DNA of 64,000 nt, from assembly GCF_009831235.1 (NCBI RefSeq), contig NZ_WUUL01000004.1:124001-188000 (forward strand). The letters are read 5' to 3'. A model generated the notes under the pieces. It saw only the letters and a list, made by a program, of their open reading frames with translations, was not told where the DNA came from and ran no database searches. Shown piece after piece: positions 50,007-58,751 of the stretch (the first letter of the stretch is position 1; each line of letters begins with the position of its first letter). The translations under genes and the position numbers were made by a program. The stretch comes from Shimazuella alba. Lineage in GTDB: Bacteria > Bacillota > Bacilli > Thermoactinomycetales > Thermoactinomycetaceae.

Positions 50007-50684
50007 ATGGCCCTTGGAACCACCCTTTTGGCCGCGAGTAGCTGGGATATCGTTTCTCATCCAGTTATTATGGCTATTCTTCTTACCATCGGTTTAGTTG
50101 GTATTTTTGTGGAGTTACTTGCTCCTGGACATATTATCCCTGGTGCAATTGGCGTTGGTGCTTTTGTGCTTTATTTTTATGGTCAGATTGCTACAGGAGT
50201 AACCGAAATGAGCGCGCCGATTATATTTATTATAGGCTTAGTTCTTTTGATCATAGAAATTGTTGTACCAGGTGGTATTTTTGGAACATTAGGTGCTGTT
50301 GCGCTCTTTTATTCGGTTGTTGCAGCAGCAAAAAGTGTAGCCCTTGGTCTGACTGCCTTAGCGATTGGTATCATTGCAACGGTATTGATCCTTTGGATTT
50401 TATATAAGTTCTTTGGATTTCGAACAACTTGGAGCAGAATTATTTTAACAAGCAAACAAAATAATGAAGAAGGCTACACTTCATCGAAAAATAAAAAGCA
50501 TTTAATTGGTAAAACAGGAGTTGCAACATCTGCACTTCGGCCGTCTGGTTGGGCAGAAATAGATGGAAAGAAACAAGATGTTGTGACAGATGGAGAATTG
50601 ATTCAAAAAGGTTCTAAAATAATTGTTACAAATGTGGAAGGAACCCGAGTTGTTGTAAAAAAAGAGGATGAAGTGATGGAATAG
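50007..50684 (+). CDS. nfeD: NfeD-family membrane protein, short form
   Basis: A 225-residue NfeD: four or five transmembrane segments (about 15-140), then an OB-fold domain (about 165-225, IGKTGVATSALRPSGWAEIDGKK). The longer B. subtilis counterpart YqeZ has an N-terminal ClpP-like serine protease; here it is absent, and the frame starts directly before the first helix. NfeD partners with the flotillin FloA encoded next. The ATG has GAGGGG upstream. Short forms are common, so truncation is not proven. Confidence 0.88.
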   Translation: MALGTTLLAASSWDIVSHPVIMAILLTIGLVGIFVELLAPGHIIPGAIGVGAFVLYFYGQIATGVTEMSAPIIFIIGLVLLIIEIVVPGGIFGTLGAVALFYSVVAAAKSVALGLTALAIGIIATVLILWILYKFFGFRTTWSRIILTSKQNNEEGYTSSKNKKHLIGKTGVATSALRPSGWAEIDGKKQDVVTDGELIQKGSKIIVTNVEGTRVVVKKEDEVME

Positions 50685-50736
50685 TTAGGTTATTATAAGA
50701 AATGTATCCATATCACATCATGTTAGGAGAATTTTA

Positions 50737-51720
50737 GTGGATGATACTAGTTTATTAGGTCCTATTGTTATTATTGTTTTAGCGATTATTGTGTTGTCAA
50801 TTTTGTTCTCATTTGTTCCCGTTATGTTGTGGATCAGTGCAATGGCGTCCGGTGTTTATGTTGGATTGACGACATTGATCGGTATGCGCCTTCGTCGAAT
50901 CACTCCTGCTCGTATTGTGAATCCATTAATCAAAGCACATAAAGCTGGACTTGGTGTTAACATCCAACAATTGGAAACACACTTTTTAGCAGGCGGAAAT
51001 GTGGACAGGGTAGTAGATGCTTTGATTGCTGCTCATCGTGCGGATATTGATTTGGTATTTGAACGTGCAGCTGCGATTGATTTAGCTGGTCGTGATGTAT
51101 TACAAGCAGTACAAATGAGTGTTAACCCTCGTGTTATTGAAACTCCAATTGTTTCTGCAGTTGCAAAAGATGGTATTGAATTAAAAGTTATTGCAAGAGT
51201 TACAGTACGTGCCAATATCGAACGACTCGTCGGTGGTGCAGGAGAAGAAACGATCATCGCACGTGTTGGGGAAGGTATTGTTACCACAATTGGTTCCTCT
51301 TCCAGTCACAAAGCTGTACTCGAAAATCCAGACAGTATCTCTAACACTGTTCTTTCAAAAGGTCTCGATGCTGGAACCGCTTTCGAAATTTTATCGATTG
51401 ATATAGCTGACATTGATATCGGTAAAAATATTGGTGCAGAGCTACAAACCGATCAAGCGGAAGCCGACAAACGAATCGCGCAAGCCAAAGCAGAAGAACG
51501 TCGTGCAATGGCTGTAGCTCAAGAACAAGAGATGCGTGCTCGAGTAGAAGAGATGCGAGCAAAAGTTGTGGAATCAGAAGCAGAAGTACCACTTGCACTT
51601 GCGGAAGCATTGCGCACTGGAAAAATGGGTGTCCTCGATTATTATCAACTTCAAAATATTGATGCGGATACAAAAATGCGTCGTACTATAGGAGATACGG
51701 ACGAAGATGATAACCAGTAA
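50737..51720 (+). CDS. floA: Flotillin-like protein FloA
   Basis: A 327-residue flotillin: one N-terminal membrane segment (about 8-30), an SPFH domain (about 40-200) and a helical region rich in EA repeats ([30 protein letters not shown], cut here in description, about 245-290). It organises functional membrane microdomains. The start is GTG 50737 with TAGGAGA at 6 bases. It follows nfeD by 52 bases, the usual pair. Confidence 0.95.
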   Translation: MDDTSLLGPIVIIVLAIIVLSILFSFVPVMLWISAMASGVYVGLTTLIGMRLRRITPARIVNPLIKAHKAGLGVNIQQLETHFLAGGNVDRVVDALIAAHRADIDLVFERAAAIDLAGRDVLQAVQMSVNPRVIETPIVSAVAKDGIELKVIARVTVRANIERLVGGAGEETIIARVGEGIVTTIGSSSSHKAVLENPDSISNTVLSKGLDAGTAFEILSIDIADIDIGKNIGAELQTDQAEADKRIAQAKAEERRAMAVAQEQEMRARVEEMRAKVVESEAEVPLALAEALRTGKMGVLDYYQLQNIDADTKMRRTIGDTDEDDNQ

Positions 51721-51779
51721 TTCCTTATCTGAGTTCCACATAAGATCTCCGTTTAAGGAGAAGGAATGGGAGGGATGAT

Positions 51780-52181
51780 ATGGATGCCATCTTAGAACTG
51801 ATCAAAACGCTCATCCCTTTTGGCATTGCCTTTTTATTCTTATGGGGCATTGGTCGTATTTGTTGTACAAATACTGCGAAACCAAAGGAACAGCCAGATA
51901 AGGGTACGAAACAAAAAAAATCGAAACAGAAGAATCCTAAATCTAACAAAGAACAATCAGTAAATGATTCTGACGAGTCTAAAATAAATTTCTCAGTTGA
52001 TAGAGAATCAAGGAAAAGGAAAAGAGAATCAGACCATTATGGTGATGGAGTAGATCAAATTTTAGGATTATCTACTGCAAAGCAAAGAAGACTAACATCT
52101 TTGCAAAAAGCTTTTCTGTTTAAAGAAGTGCTAGATGCTCCAAAAGCTTTAAAGCCATACCGGCGTAAATACCCAAGATGA
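51780..52181 (+). CDS. Membrane-anchored basic protein of unknown function
   Basis: A 133-residue protein: one N-terminal membrane segment (LIKTLIPFGIAFLFLWGIG), then a Lys-, Ser- and Asn-rich linker (about 35-85) and a basic C-terminal helical part (KQRRLTSLQKAFLFKEVLDAPKALKPYRRK). It sits where Bacillus has small yqf genes but shows no clear similarity. ATG 51780 has GGAGGG 5 bases upstream. It is probably the last gene of the nfeD-floA unit, ended by the terminator at 52186. Confidence 0.75.
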   Translation: MDAILELIKTLIPFGIAFLFLWGIGRICCTNTAKPKEQPDKGTKQKKSKQKNPKSNKEQSVNDSDESKINFSVDRESRKRKRESDHYGDGVDQILGLSTAKQRRLTSLQKAFLFKEVLDAPKALKPYRRKYPR

Positions 52182-52185
52182 AAAA

Positions 52186-52214
52186 ACTCCCCTTTTTGAT
52201 AGGGGTGTTTTTTT
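52186..52214 (+). terminator. Terminator of the nfeD-floA unit
   Basis: An ACTCCCC/AGGGGTGT stem followed by a T run. Confidence 0.85.
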
Positions 52215-52256
52215 GTTGGTGCATTTGTTATGAGTTAGTACAGATAAAAAGCGTCA

Positions 52257-52306
52257 TTGACCAATGTGGTCAATGATTATAAAATAAAATTGACCACATT
52301 GGTCAA
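52257..52306 (+). promoter_or_regulatory. Two TetR-type operators
   Basis: TTGACCA-ATG-TGGTCAA (52257-52273) and TTGACCA-CAT-TGGTCAA (52290-52306): two perfect 7-bp dyads 33 bases apart, 27 bases before the TetR gene. They are the likely binding sites of that repressor. Confidence 0.85.
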
Positions 52307-52332
52307 TATATGAGTCGAGAAGGTGAGATGAA

Positions 52333-52956
52333 GTGAACGCAACATTTTTAGCAATAGACAGTCAAAAGCAACAACAAATTTTAAACGCAGCGATGGAAGA
52401 GTTTACTCGAAAAGGATACAAGTTAGCATCTACCAATCAGATTGTACAAGTGGCGGGAATCTCCAAAGGATTATTATTTCATTATTTTACCAATAAGAAA
52501 GGTCTGTTCCTGTTTTTGTATGATTATTGTTTAAACGTTGTTCTAGACGATTTTTTTGGTCAAATTGATTATGAGCAACAAGATATTTTGTTGCGTTTGC
52601 GAGAAATTTTATTAATAAAGTTTCAGTTGATCAGCAAATATCCTCTGATCTTTGATTTTTTGATAAAAGCAGATGCAGAAGACTCTTTGGATATAAGAGA
52701 AGACCTGAATTCCCGTAATCAGGCGATCATACAAGAGAGTTACAAAAAAATGTTTGCAGCAATTGATGAATCATTATTTCGACCAGATATCGATATTGAA
52801 AAAGCAAAACACATTGCAATGTGGACGATTAAAGGGTTTTCTCGTCAATTAAAAGGAGGAGATAAGCAGAAAAAAATAGCAGAACCATTTGACGATAAAA
52901 TCCTAAAAGAATTGAATGGCTATTTAGACACACTCAAGAAAATTTTGTACAGCTAA
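52333..52956 (+). CDS. TetR-family transcriptional repressor
   Basis: A 207-residue TetR protein. N-terminal helix-turn-helix (ILNAAMEEFTRKGYKLASTNQIVQVAGISKGLLFHYF, described by ends, about 16-52) and a helical ligand domain. The start is GTG 52333 with AAGGTGA at 6 bases. It should bind the dyads at 52257-52306 and so control itself and the downstream Rph-like gene, 18 bases away. The inducer is unknown, possibly a rifamycin-like compound. Confidence 0.88.
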   Translation: MNATFLAIDSQKQQQILNAAMEEFTRKGYKLASTNQIVQVAGISKGLLFHYFTNKKGLFLFLYDYCLNVVLDDFFGQIDYEQQDILLRLREILLIKFQLISKYPLIFDFLIKADAEDSLDIREDLNSRNQAIIQESYKKMFAAIDESLFRPDIDIEKAKHIAMWTIKGFSRQLKGGDKQKKIAEPFDDKILKELNGYLDTLKKILYS

Positions 52957-52974
52957 ATACAGGAGATGTTTGGC

Positions 52975-55347
52975 ATGCATAGTAATGTGAAAAGTTTTTC
53001 GGTGTTAACTCCTGAATTTCAACCATTTGCAGGTGGTAAAGGAAAGATGCTGGGTCAAATGTTTCAAAAAGGATATCCCGTACCCGATGGATTTGTTATT
53101 TTATCAACAGCCACCACTTCACGAGAAGAGTTAGATAAAGATACTTGGAATGAGGTCATTACGAATTTAAACAATATCCGAAATAAGTATACAAAAGTCA
53201 AATTTGCCGTTCGATCATCTGCCCTTAGTGAAGATTCTGCTCAAGCTTCCTTTGCTGGGGAGTTTGAAACGATTTTAGACTGTGAGACAGATCAAGAAAT
53301 CAAAATAGCGATTCAAACGGTCATGCAATCGGTCTATAGCGAACGAGTCCAATCATATAGTGTAGAGAAAGGGATCAAAGGAGATCATCAAATCGCTATA
53401 GTTGTGCAGATTATGATTCCATCTGATATTTCTGGAGTATTGTTTACCGCTGATCCGGTAACGGGAAGTCATACAAGTATGATTGGAAATTATGTTTATG
53501 GGCTGGGGGAACAATTGGTATCTGGGGAATCGAATGCATATTCTTTTGAATTGATGAGAACGAAAGGGAAATATAAAGGTCCAGTGGAATTAAAAAAATA
53601 TGCTAGTAAACTATATCGAATCGCGCAGAAATTAGAAAAAGAATATGGATCTCCACAAGATATAGAATGGGCTATCGCAGATGACACACTGTATATGCTT
53701 CAGGCACGTCCGATTACTACATTATCCAAAGGAAATCGCGACACCTATAACTTAAATTATTCGATGTCTGGAGACTATTTGTGGACCAACGCAAATGTAG
53801 GAGAAGCAGTACCGGATGTAATAACTCCTTTTACATGGTCTATCCTCGAGTATTTAGATGAGGAAATCAGTGTTGTACCAGGCTATTACTTGATGTCTGG
53901 AAATATTTGTGGTCGGATTTATACGAACATAAGTAAACGACTATCCGTTTTTTCTGCTTTTGGTCTGAAACCGAAATTTGCAACTTCATTAATTGGAGAT
54001 GTGTTTGGAAATATACCTGAAGAAGTTCAGATGCCGATTTACCCATTTTCTCGGTGGGAGCTATTGAAATTAATGTATCCCAAAGTAAAACATTATCTGA
54101 AAGAAGTAAAAGCAATAGCAAAAAATATACCTAAACGAGTGAGCCAAACACCAGATTGGTGTGAAATGATGAAGCGGAATATTAGGAAAGCATCTTCTAC
54201 CCAGCAATTACTTGCTATCTGGGAGAATGATTTAAAGCCATACCATAAAGATGCATGGTGGACACTGTTATCAGGAGGAACCAAAGCAGTTTTAGCGATG
54301 ACACTCAAGAAAAAGCTAAGCAAGATGGTCGGGGAAGAAGAAGCAAATTTACTTCTTTCTAACTTGAGAGGTGAGAAAGAGTTAGCAAGTCTCGGGCCTT
54401 TGACAGGGATTTCCAAAGTGTTGACCGGGGAAATGAGTAAAGAAGATTATGTTTTACAATATGGGCACCGCGGTCCTAATGAATTTGAGCTATTTATTGC
54501 AGATCCAACAGAAAATGAAAATTGGTTGGAAGAACAAGTAACTGAGTTTCGTGAAACAGGTTCAAATGTTAGTAGTTTGTTACATCGACAAGAAGAAAAA
54601 TACCAAGAAGCATTTCGCCGTTTTATACAAAAGTACCCAACTAAAAAAGGATGGTTAAAGGAACAACTAAAACAAGCAGGTGAAGGTGCACAACTAAGAG
54701 AAACGGTTCGGTCTGAATTTATTCGTGCACACCGTGTTATCCGTACTTTTATGCTTCGAGTAGGAGAAGTAACAGGTTTTGACGAAGATGTATTTTTCCT
54801 CTATATAGATGAAATCATGCAACTTTTAAAACATAAAATAGAAGTAGAGGAACGGATTCAACAACGAAAACATACGTATGAAAAGTTTAAATCTCTTCCA
54901 CCATTGCCCTCCATCATCCGAGGTCGTTTTGATCCGTTTACATGGGAAAAAGATGAACAGCGAAGAGGAGATATTTACGATCCCTCCATTATCAATATAA
55001 ATTCATCTTCGAAGAATCTTAAAGGTTTCGCTGGTGCATCTGGTCGAATAGAGGGAACCGTGCGTGTCTTGGCAAGTCCAAACCAAGGCAAAGAGCTGCA
55101 AGTTGGAGAAATATTAGTAGCCTCTAGCACCAATGTCGGCTGGACTCCATTGTTTCCAAAAGCATCGGCAATCATTACAGATGTAGGAGCCCCTTTGTCT
55201 CATGCCGCTATTGTAGCTAGAGAATTAGGTATTCCCGCAGTTGTGGGATGTGGCAATGCTACATCAACATTAAAAACGGGAGATCGGGTTATCGTTGATG
55301 GTGGTCAAGGATTGGTAGAGATTATCGAAGACGGAATAAAGAGATAG
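52975..55347 (+). CDS. PEP synthase/rifampin phosphotransferase-like protein
   Basis: A 790-residue three-domain phosphotransferase. An ATP-grasp domain (about 15-260, with KFAVRSSALSEDS and SGVLFTADPVTG), a central helical domain (about 265-650) and a C-terminal swivelling domain with the phospho-His motif APLSHAAIVAREL (His about 743). The layout and length fit Rph, which inactivates rifamycins by phosphorylation, better than true PEP synthase, which has a TIM-barrel PEP domain. Substrate is inferred. ATG 52975 follows AGGAG by 9-10 bases. It is in an operon with the TetR gene, which suits inducible resistance. Confidence 0.82.
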   Translation: MHSNVKSFSVLTPEFQPFAGGKGKMLGQMFQKGYPVPDGFVILSTATTSREELDKDTWNEVITNLNNIRNKYTKVKFAVRSSALSEDSAQASFAGEFETILDCETDQEIKIAIQTVMQSVYSERVQSYSVEKGIKGDHQIAIVVQIMIPSDISGVLFTADPVTGSHTSMIGNYVYGLGEQLVSGESNAYSFELMRTKGKYKGPVELKKYASKLYRIAQKLEKEYGSPQDIEWAIADDTLYMLQARPITTLSKGNRDTYNLNYSMSGDYLWTNANVGEAVPDVITPFTWSILEYLDEEISVVPGYYLMSGNICGRIYTNISKRLSVFSAFGLKPKFATSLIGDVFGNIPEEVQMPIYPFSRWELLKLMYPKVKHYLKEVKAIAKNIPKRVSQTPDWCEMMKRNIRKASSTQQLLAIWENDLKPYHKDAWWTLLSGGTKAVLAMTLKKKLSKMVGEEEANLLLSNLRGEKELASLGPLTGISKVLTGEMSKEDYVLQYGHRGPNEFELFIADPTENENWLEEQVTEFRETGSNVSSLLHRQEEKYQEAFRRFIQKYPTKKGWLKEQLKQAGEGAQLRETVRSEFIRAHRVIRTFMLRVGEVTGFDEDVFFLYIDEIMQLLKHKIEVEERIQQRKHTYEKFKSLPPLPSIIRGRFDPFTWEKDEQRRGDIYDPSIININSSSKNLKGFAGASGRIEGTVRVLASPNQGKELQVGEILVASSTNVGWTPLFPKASAIITDVGAPLSHAAIVARELGIPAVVGCGNATSTLKTGDRVIVDGGQGLVEIIEDGIKR

Positions 55348-55363
55348 AGAGTCTCTCTATCTC
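55341..55363. repeat. Perfect dyad at the end of the Rph-like gene
   Basis: GAGATAGAGA-GTC-TCTCTATCTC overlaps the stop codon. It probably acts as a transcription end for the convergent genes; U tracts are weak. Confidence 0.55.
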
Positions 55364-55368
55364 AAACG

Positions 55369-55824
55369 TTATTCGAAATCTAAAGTTCTCCCTGTCTCAA
55401 TCAAAGTTTTTGTATTCGATAAGATCATGGGCCATGCTTTTTTACTCCCTTCATATGAGGGGTCATTTTCTTCCCATCGATCGTGAAGGAGTGTTAATTT
55501 CACTGTTTTCCCTATTTTTTCCAATTGATAAGTAATATAAGATGGGTATATCGATGTTTCAGGATTATAAGCTTTTCCTGTATAATGGCTGATACTTAAT
55601 TCCCTATTTACTTTGCAAGAAATTACTGTTCCATATACATGGGTTGTTCTCTCGCCTTCTAAACCAGGTCCTACATAGGCATATGGATCTCCCTCTTGAA
55701 AAGTGGATTCGAGGACACTTTCCATGTATATCTGCTTTACGTATTTTGGATGAACAAGTGCATTCCATACTTTCTCCAATGTTCCCTCTATGTAGATCTC
55801 ATATTTTATATCCAAAATATTCAT
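55369..55824 (-). CDS. SRPBCC/AHSA1-domain protein
   Basis: A 148-151 residue START-like protein (YEIYIEGTLEKVWNALVHPKYVKQIY at the N-terminus; a C-terminal helix KKAWPMILSNTKTLIETG). The ligand is unknown. ATG 55824 directly abuts GGAG, so the TTG at 55815 (8 bases from GGAG) may be the true start. Monocistronic and convergent with the Rph-like gene. Confidence 0.8.
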   Translation of the reverse strand: MNILDIKYEIYIEGTLEKVWNALVHPKYVKQIYMESVLESTFQEGDPYAYVGPGLEGERTTHVYGTVISCKVNRELSISHYTGKAYNPETSIYPSYITYQLEKIGKTVKLTLLHDRWEENDPSYEGSKKAWPMILSNTKTLIETGRTLDFE

Positions 55825-55965
55825 CTCCTTCTGACTCAGATATGTTTATTGTAACGAACATTCCCTGACAGAACGTGTCAGGGAAATAAAGTTGTCACAA
55901 GTGAATTAACCCAAATTTCCCATCACTGGAAAGATGTAATACACGTAAAGAACACATTATCTTTC

Positions 55966-55972
55966 CATACTA
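55966..55972 (+). promoter_or_regulatory. Sigma-G-like -10 element of the SASP gene
   Basis: CATACTA matches the forespore sigma-G -10 consensus CATANTA, 28 bases before the SASP start. A -35 match is weak. Confidence 0.5.
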
Positions 55973-55999
55973 AAGAGAAAGAAGGAGGTGTTATCTAAA

Positions 56000-56188
56000 A
56001 TGGCTAGAAGCACAAACAGATTGTTGGTACCTGGAGCAGGGGCAGTTTTAAATCAATTCAAAGAAGAAATCGCGAGTGAATTTGGAGTTACTCTTGGAAA
56101 AGATACTACAGCACGTTCAAACGGATCAGTTGGAGGGGAAATAACCAAACGCCTTATTACTCAAGCACAACAACAACAAACCAAATAA
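56000..56188 (+). CDS. Alpha/beta-type small acid-soluble spore protein
   Basis: A 62-residue SASP. It contains [11 protein letters not shown], the GPR cleavage region (E-IASE), and [16 protein letters not shown], the DNA-binding signature. SASPs coat forespore DNA and protect it; GPR destroys them at germination, so this is a substrate of the protease whose gene is split at 15.9-26.2 kb. ATG 56000 has AAGGAGGTG 8 bases upstream; an in-frame ATG-less extension to 55988 is not used. Single gene with terminator. Confidence 0.96.
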   Translation: MARSTNRLLVPGAGAVLNQFKEEIASEFGVTLGKDTTARSNGSVGGEITKRLITQAQQQQTK

Positions 56189-56198
56189 CAGGTGAGCA

Positions 56199-56224
56199 AG
56201 CGACTCTTAAATGAGTCGCTTTTT
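56199..56224 (+). terminator. Terminator of the SASP gene
   Basis: AGCGACTC/GAGTCGCT with a 6-base loop, then TTTT. Confidence 0.88.
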
Positions 56225-56298
56225 GTTTTTCTTTATTGTTTCTTCTATTTGCCTTGTTTGGAGCATAGTCTTAACAAGGAGATGGAGGGAGGAAAACG

Positions 56299-56568
56299 AT
56301 GAAACGATTTTCACAACTAGCCTCAGATTGGTTTGATTTCCCAGTGGAAGCAGTAGGTTCTCTCCCTCGCATAGAATGGATCGGACAACAATTACAGATC
56401 GAAAATTTTCAAGGCGTTCATCGATTTAATCCCGATCTACTAACGTTACAAACGGTGACTGGCTTCCTTACTGTAGAGGGAAAATCGCTTGTTATGGAAG
56501 CTATATACCCAGATAGAATCTTGCTGACAGGTAACATTACATCCATACATATGAAAAACAAGGATTAA
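56299..56568 (+). CDS. yqfC: Sporulation protein YqfC
   Basis: An 89-residue YqfC/YabP-family protein with strands such as WIGQQLQIENFQGVHRFNPDLLTLQT and VTGFLTVEG. In Bacillus it is made in the mother cell under sigma-E with YqfD. ATG has GGAGGGAGG upstream. It is followed by yqfD after 13 bases. Confidence 0.88.
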   Translation: MKRFSQLASDWFDFPVEAVGSLPRIEWIGQQLQIENFQGVHRFNPDLLTLQTVTGFLTVEGKSLVMEAIYPDRILLTGNITSIHMKNKD

Positions 56569-56581
56569 GGGGAGAGAACAG

Positions 56582-57769
56582 GTGAAAGGTGGAACAGTAA
56601 CCATTGAATGCAAGGGCAATAATATTGCTTTATTGCTGAATGAAATCGTACAAGCTAAAGTTGTCCTGCGAAATGTAAAGTGGGTTAACAAAGAAAAAGT
56701 ACACATTACTGTTTTATTATCAGATATGATGCGAGTTTGGAGATATATGAAACATCATAAAGTGAATGGGAAAATAATCAAACGATCGGGTCCGTTTTTT
56801 TGGTTGAAAAAAATAAAAAAACGGAAATTTTTCGTAGCAGGTTTTGCTATTTTTCTGTTCCTGTTGTTTTTCTTTTCTTCCTTTATTTGGTATGTTGATA
56901 TTGAAGGGAATGAGCAAATTCCAGACAAACATGTTTTATCTATTCTACAAAAAGAAGGTATTTATCCAGGTACGTTAAAAGTAGGACTTCCGAATACAGA
57001 CCATCTTCAAAGAAGACTTTTAAAACGAATCCCAAACGCTTCATGGATTGGAGTGAGATTAGAAGGAACGAGAATTATCGTAACAGTGGCAGAGAAAAAG
57101 CGTGTAGACTCTATTGGTGAGAAGAAACTAGTAAGACGTCCTGTGAACTTAGTAGCCAAAAAGAGTGCTTTTATCATGGATGTACGGGTTTTTCACGGCA
57201 ATCCCGTTGTAAAAGTCCATGATATGGTGAAGAAGGGACAATTGTTGGTATCTGGCATATATGGGGATGCAGCAAATCCTAACAACGGTCCTATTGTTGG
57301 AGCTCAAGGAATCGTATTAGGTGAAGTTTGGTATGAATCCATAGTGGTTGTACCTCTTACATACACTCAAAATGAATACACGGGAGAAAAGACTCGTTAT
57401 ACTTGGCCATTTGTTGGACCTTTTGTCCTAACAAACCCATTTCAGCAGCCTAAGCCATATGCTCGCTCGGAGTTGATGAGAAGGGTTTCTGCCATAAGTA
57501 TTGGAAAATACCAAATTCCGCTCGGATTTGTTCGAGATGACTATTGGTCTGTGAGACAAGTTAGCTATCAAAGAGATCGTGATGAGGCGGTTTCTTTGGG
57601 TAAAAAAAGAGCAAGATTGGAAATGATTAATACAATAGGGCCAGATGGCAGAATTTTAGCGGAAAAAGTTTTGCACCAGCGGATAGACAATGGTAAAGTT
57701 TATTTGAAGATACATTTTGATGTAGTGGAAAATATTTCTCAAGAACAGCCTATACTACAAGGGGATTGA
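56582..57769 (+). CDS. yqfD: Sporulation protein YqfD (stage IV)
   Basis: A 395-residue YqfD: an N-terminal soluble part, one transmembrane segment (about 82-102, AGFAIFLFLLFFFSSFIWYV) and a large external domain with the conserved WIGVRLEGTRIIVTVAEKK (about 152-170). It is required for efficient sporulation; biochemical role unknown. The start is GTG 56582 with GGGGAGAG upstream. Its TGA overlaps the phoH start. Confidence 0.92.
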   Translation: MKGGTVTIECKGNNIALLLNEIVQAKVVLRNVKWVNKEKVHITVLLSDMMRVWRYMKHHKVNGKIIKRSGPFFWLKKIKKRKFFVAGFAIFLFLLFFFSSFIWYVDIEGNEQIPDKHVLSILQKEGIYPGTLKVGLPNTDHLQRRLLKRIPNASWIGVRLEGTRIIVTVAEKKRVDSIGEKKLVRRPVNLVAKKSAFIMDVRVFHGNPVVKVHDMVKKGQLLVSGIYGDAANPNNGPIVGAQGIVLGEVWYESIVVVPLTYTQNEYTGEKTRYTWPFVGPFVLTNPFQQPKPYARSELMRRVSAISIGKYQIPLGFVRDDYWSVRQVSYQRDRDEAVSLGKKRARLEMINTIGPDGRILAEKVLHQRIDNGKVYLKIHFDVVENISQEQPILQGD

Positions 57770-58749
57770 AACATTTGCAAAGCAATGAAAAACGAGTTCA
57801 TATTGATTTTCAAACTTCTGATGAAGCAATCAAATTATTTGGTCCACATGATGCTTTCTTAAAAGTAATTGAAGCGGATACTGAAGTGAAGATCATTTCA
57901 CGAGGCGGCGAAATTTTAGTTACTGGACCATCTGACCAGGTAGATAGCACACAAGAACTTTTTCGAGTCCTACTCACACTTATACGTCAAGGTCTTGAAC
58001 TAAATGAGCGAGATGTCGTATATGCCAAAAGACTTTCTGAAACGGACAAAGCAGATGAGTTATTGGAATTGTACCAAGAAGAAGTTGGTATCACTCAAAA
58101 AGGTCAAAAAATACGAGTGAAAACTTTGGGACAACGTCATTATGTAACAGCAATTCAGAAAAAGGATATTGTATTTGGCATTGGCCCTGCGGGTACTGGG
58201 AAAACGTTTTTAGCTGTTGTAATGGCAGTAATGGCGTTAAAGTCGAACCGTGTAAAACGAATTGTTTTAACAAGACCAGCAGTGGAAGCTGGGGAAAACT
58301 TAGGGTTTTTACCAGGAGACCTCCAAGAAAAAGTAGACCCTTATTTACGTCCGCTATACGATAGTTTATATTTGATGCTGGGAATGGAACAAGTCACAAA
58401 GATGATGGAACGTGGTTTAATTGAAGTCGCTCCTCTTGCATATATGCGTGGTCGTACATTAGAAGATGCATTTGTAATTTTAGATGAAGCACAAAATACT
58501 ACACCAGAGCAAATGAAAATGTTTTTAACTCGACTTGGATTTGGTTCCAAAATGGTAATAACAGGTGATGTCACCCAAGTAGATTTACCTCGAGGGAAAA
58601 ATTCAGGATTACGAGTAGCAGAGCGGATTTTAGAAAATATCCCTGATATTCGTTTTGTTTACTTGAAACAAGCTGATGTGGTTCGTCATACACTGGTGCA
58701 ACAAATTATCGAAGCATATGCGGAGGAAGACGAGCAAGGAGCCAGCTAG
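57766..58749 (+). CDS. phoH: PhoH-like ATPase/RNA-binding protein
   Basis: A 327-residue PhoH. Walker A GPAGTGKTF (about 140), Walker B FVILDEAQNTTPEQMK (about 240-255) and GDVTQVDLPRG (about 267). PhoH proteins are RNA-linked helicase-like ATPases, next to ybeY in most bacteria. The start is TTG 57766, overlapping the yqfD stop (TTGA), with AAGGGG 1-2 bases before; translational coupling is likely. Confidence 0.93.
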   Translation: MKHLQSNEKRVHIDFQTSDEAIKLFGPHDAFLKVIEADTEVKIISRGGEILVTGPSDQVDSTQELFRVLLTLIRQGLELNERDVVYAKRLSETDKADELLELYQEEVGITQKGQKIRVKTLGQRHYVTAIQKKDIVFGIGPAGTGKTFLAVVMAVMALKSNRVKRIVLTRPAVEAGENLGFLPGDLQEKVDPYLRPLYDSLYLMLGMEQVTKMMERGLIEVAPLAYMRGRTLEDAFVILDEAQNTTPEQMKMFLTRLGFGSKMVITGDVTQVDLPRGKNSGLRVAERILENIPDIRFVYLKQADVVRHTLVQQIIEAYAEEDEQGAS

Positions 58750-58751
58750 AA

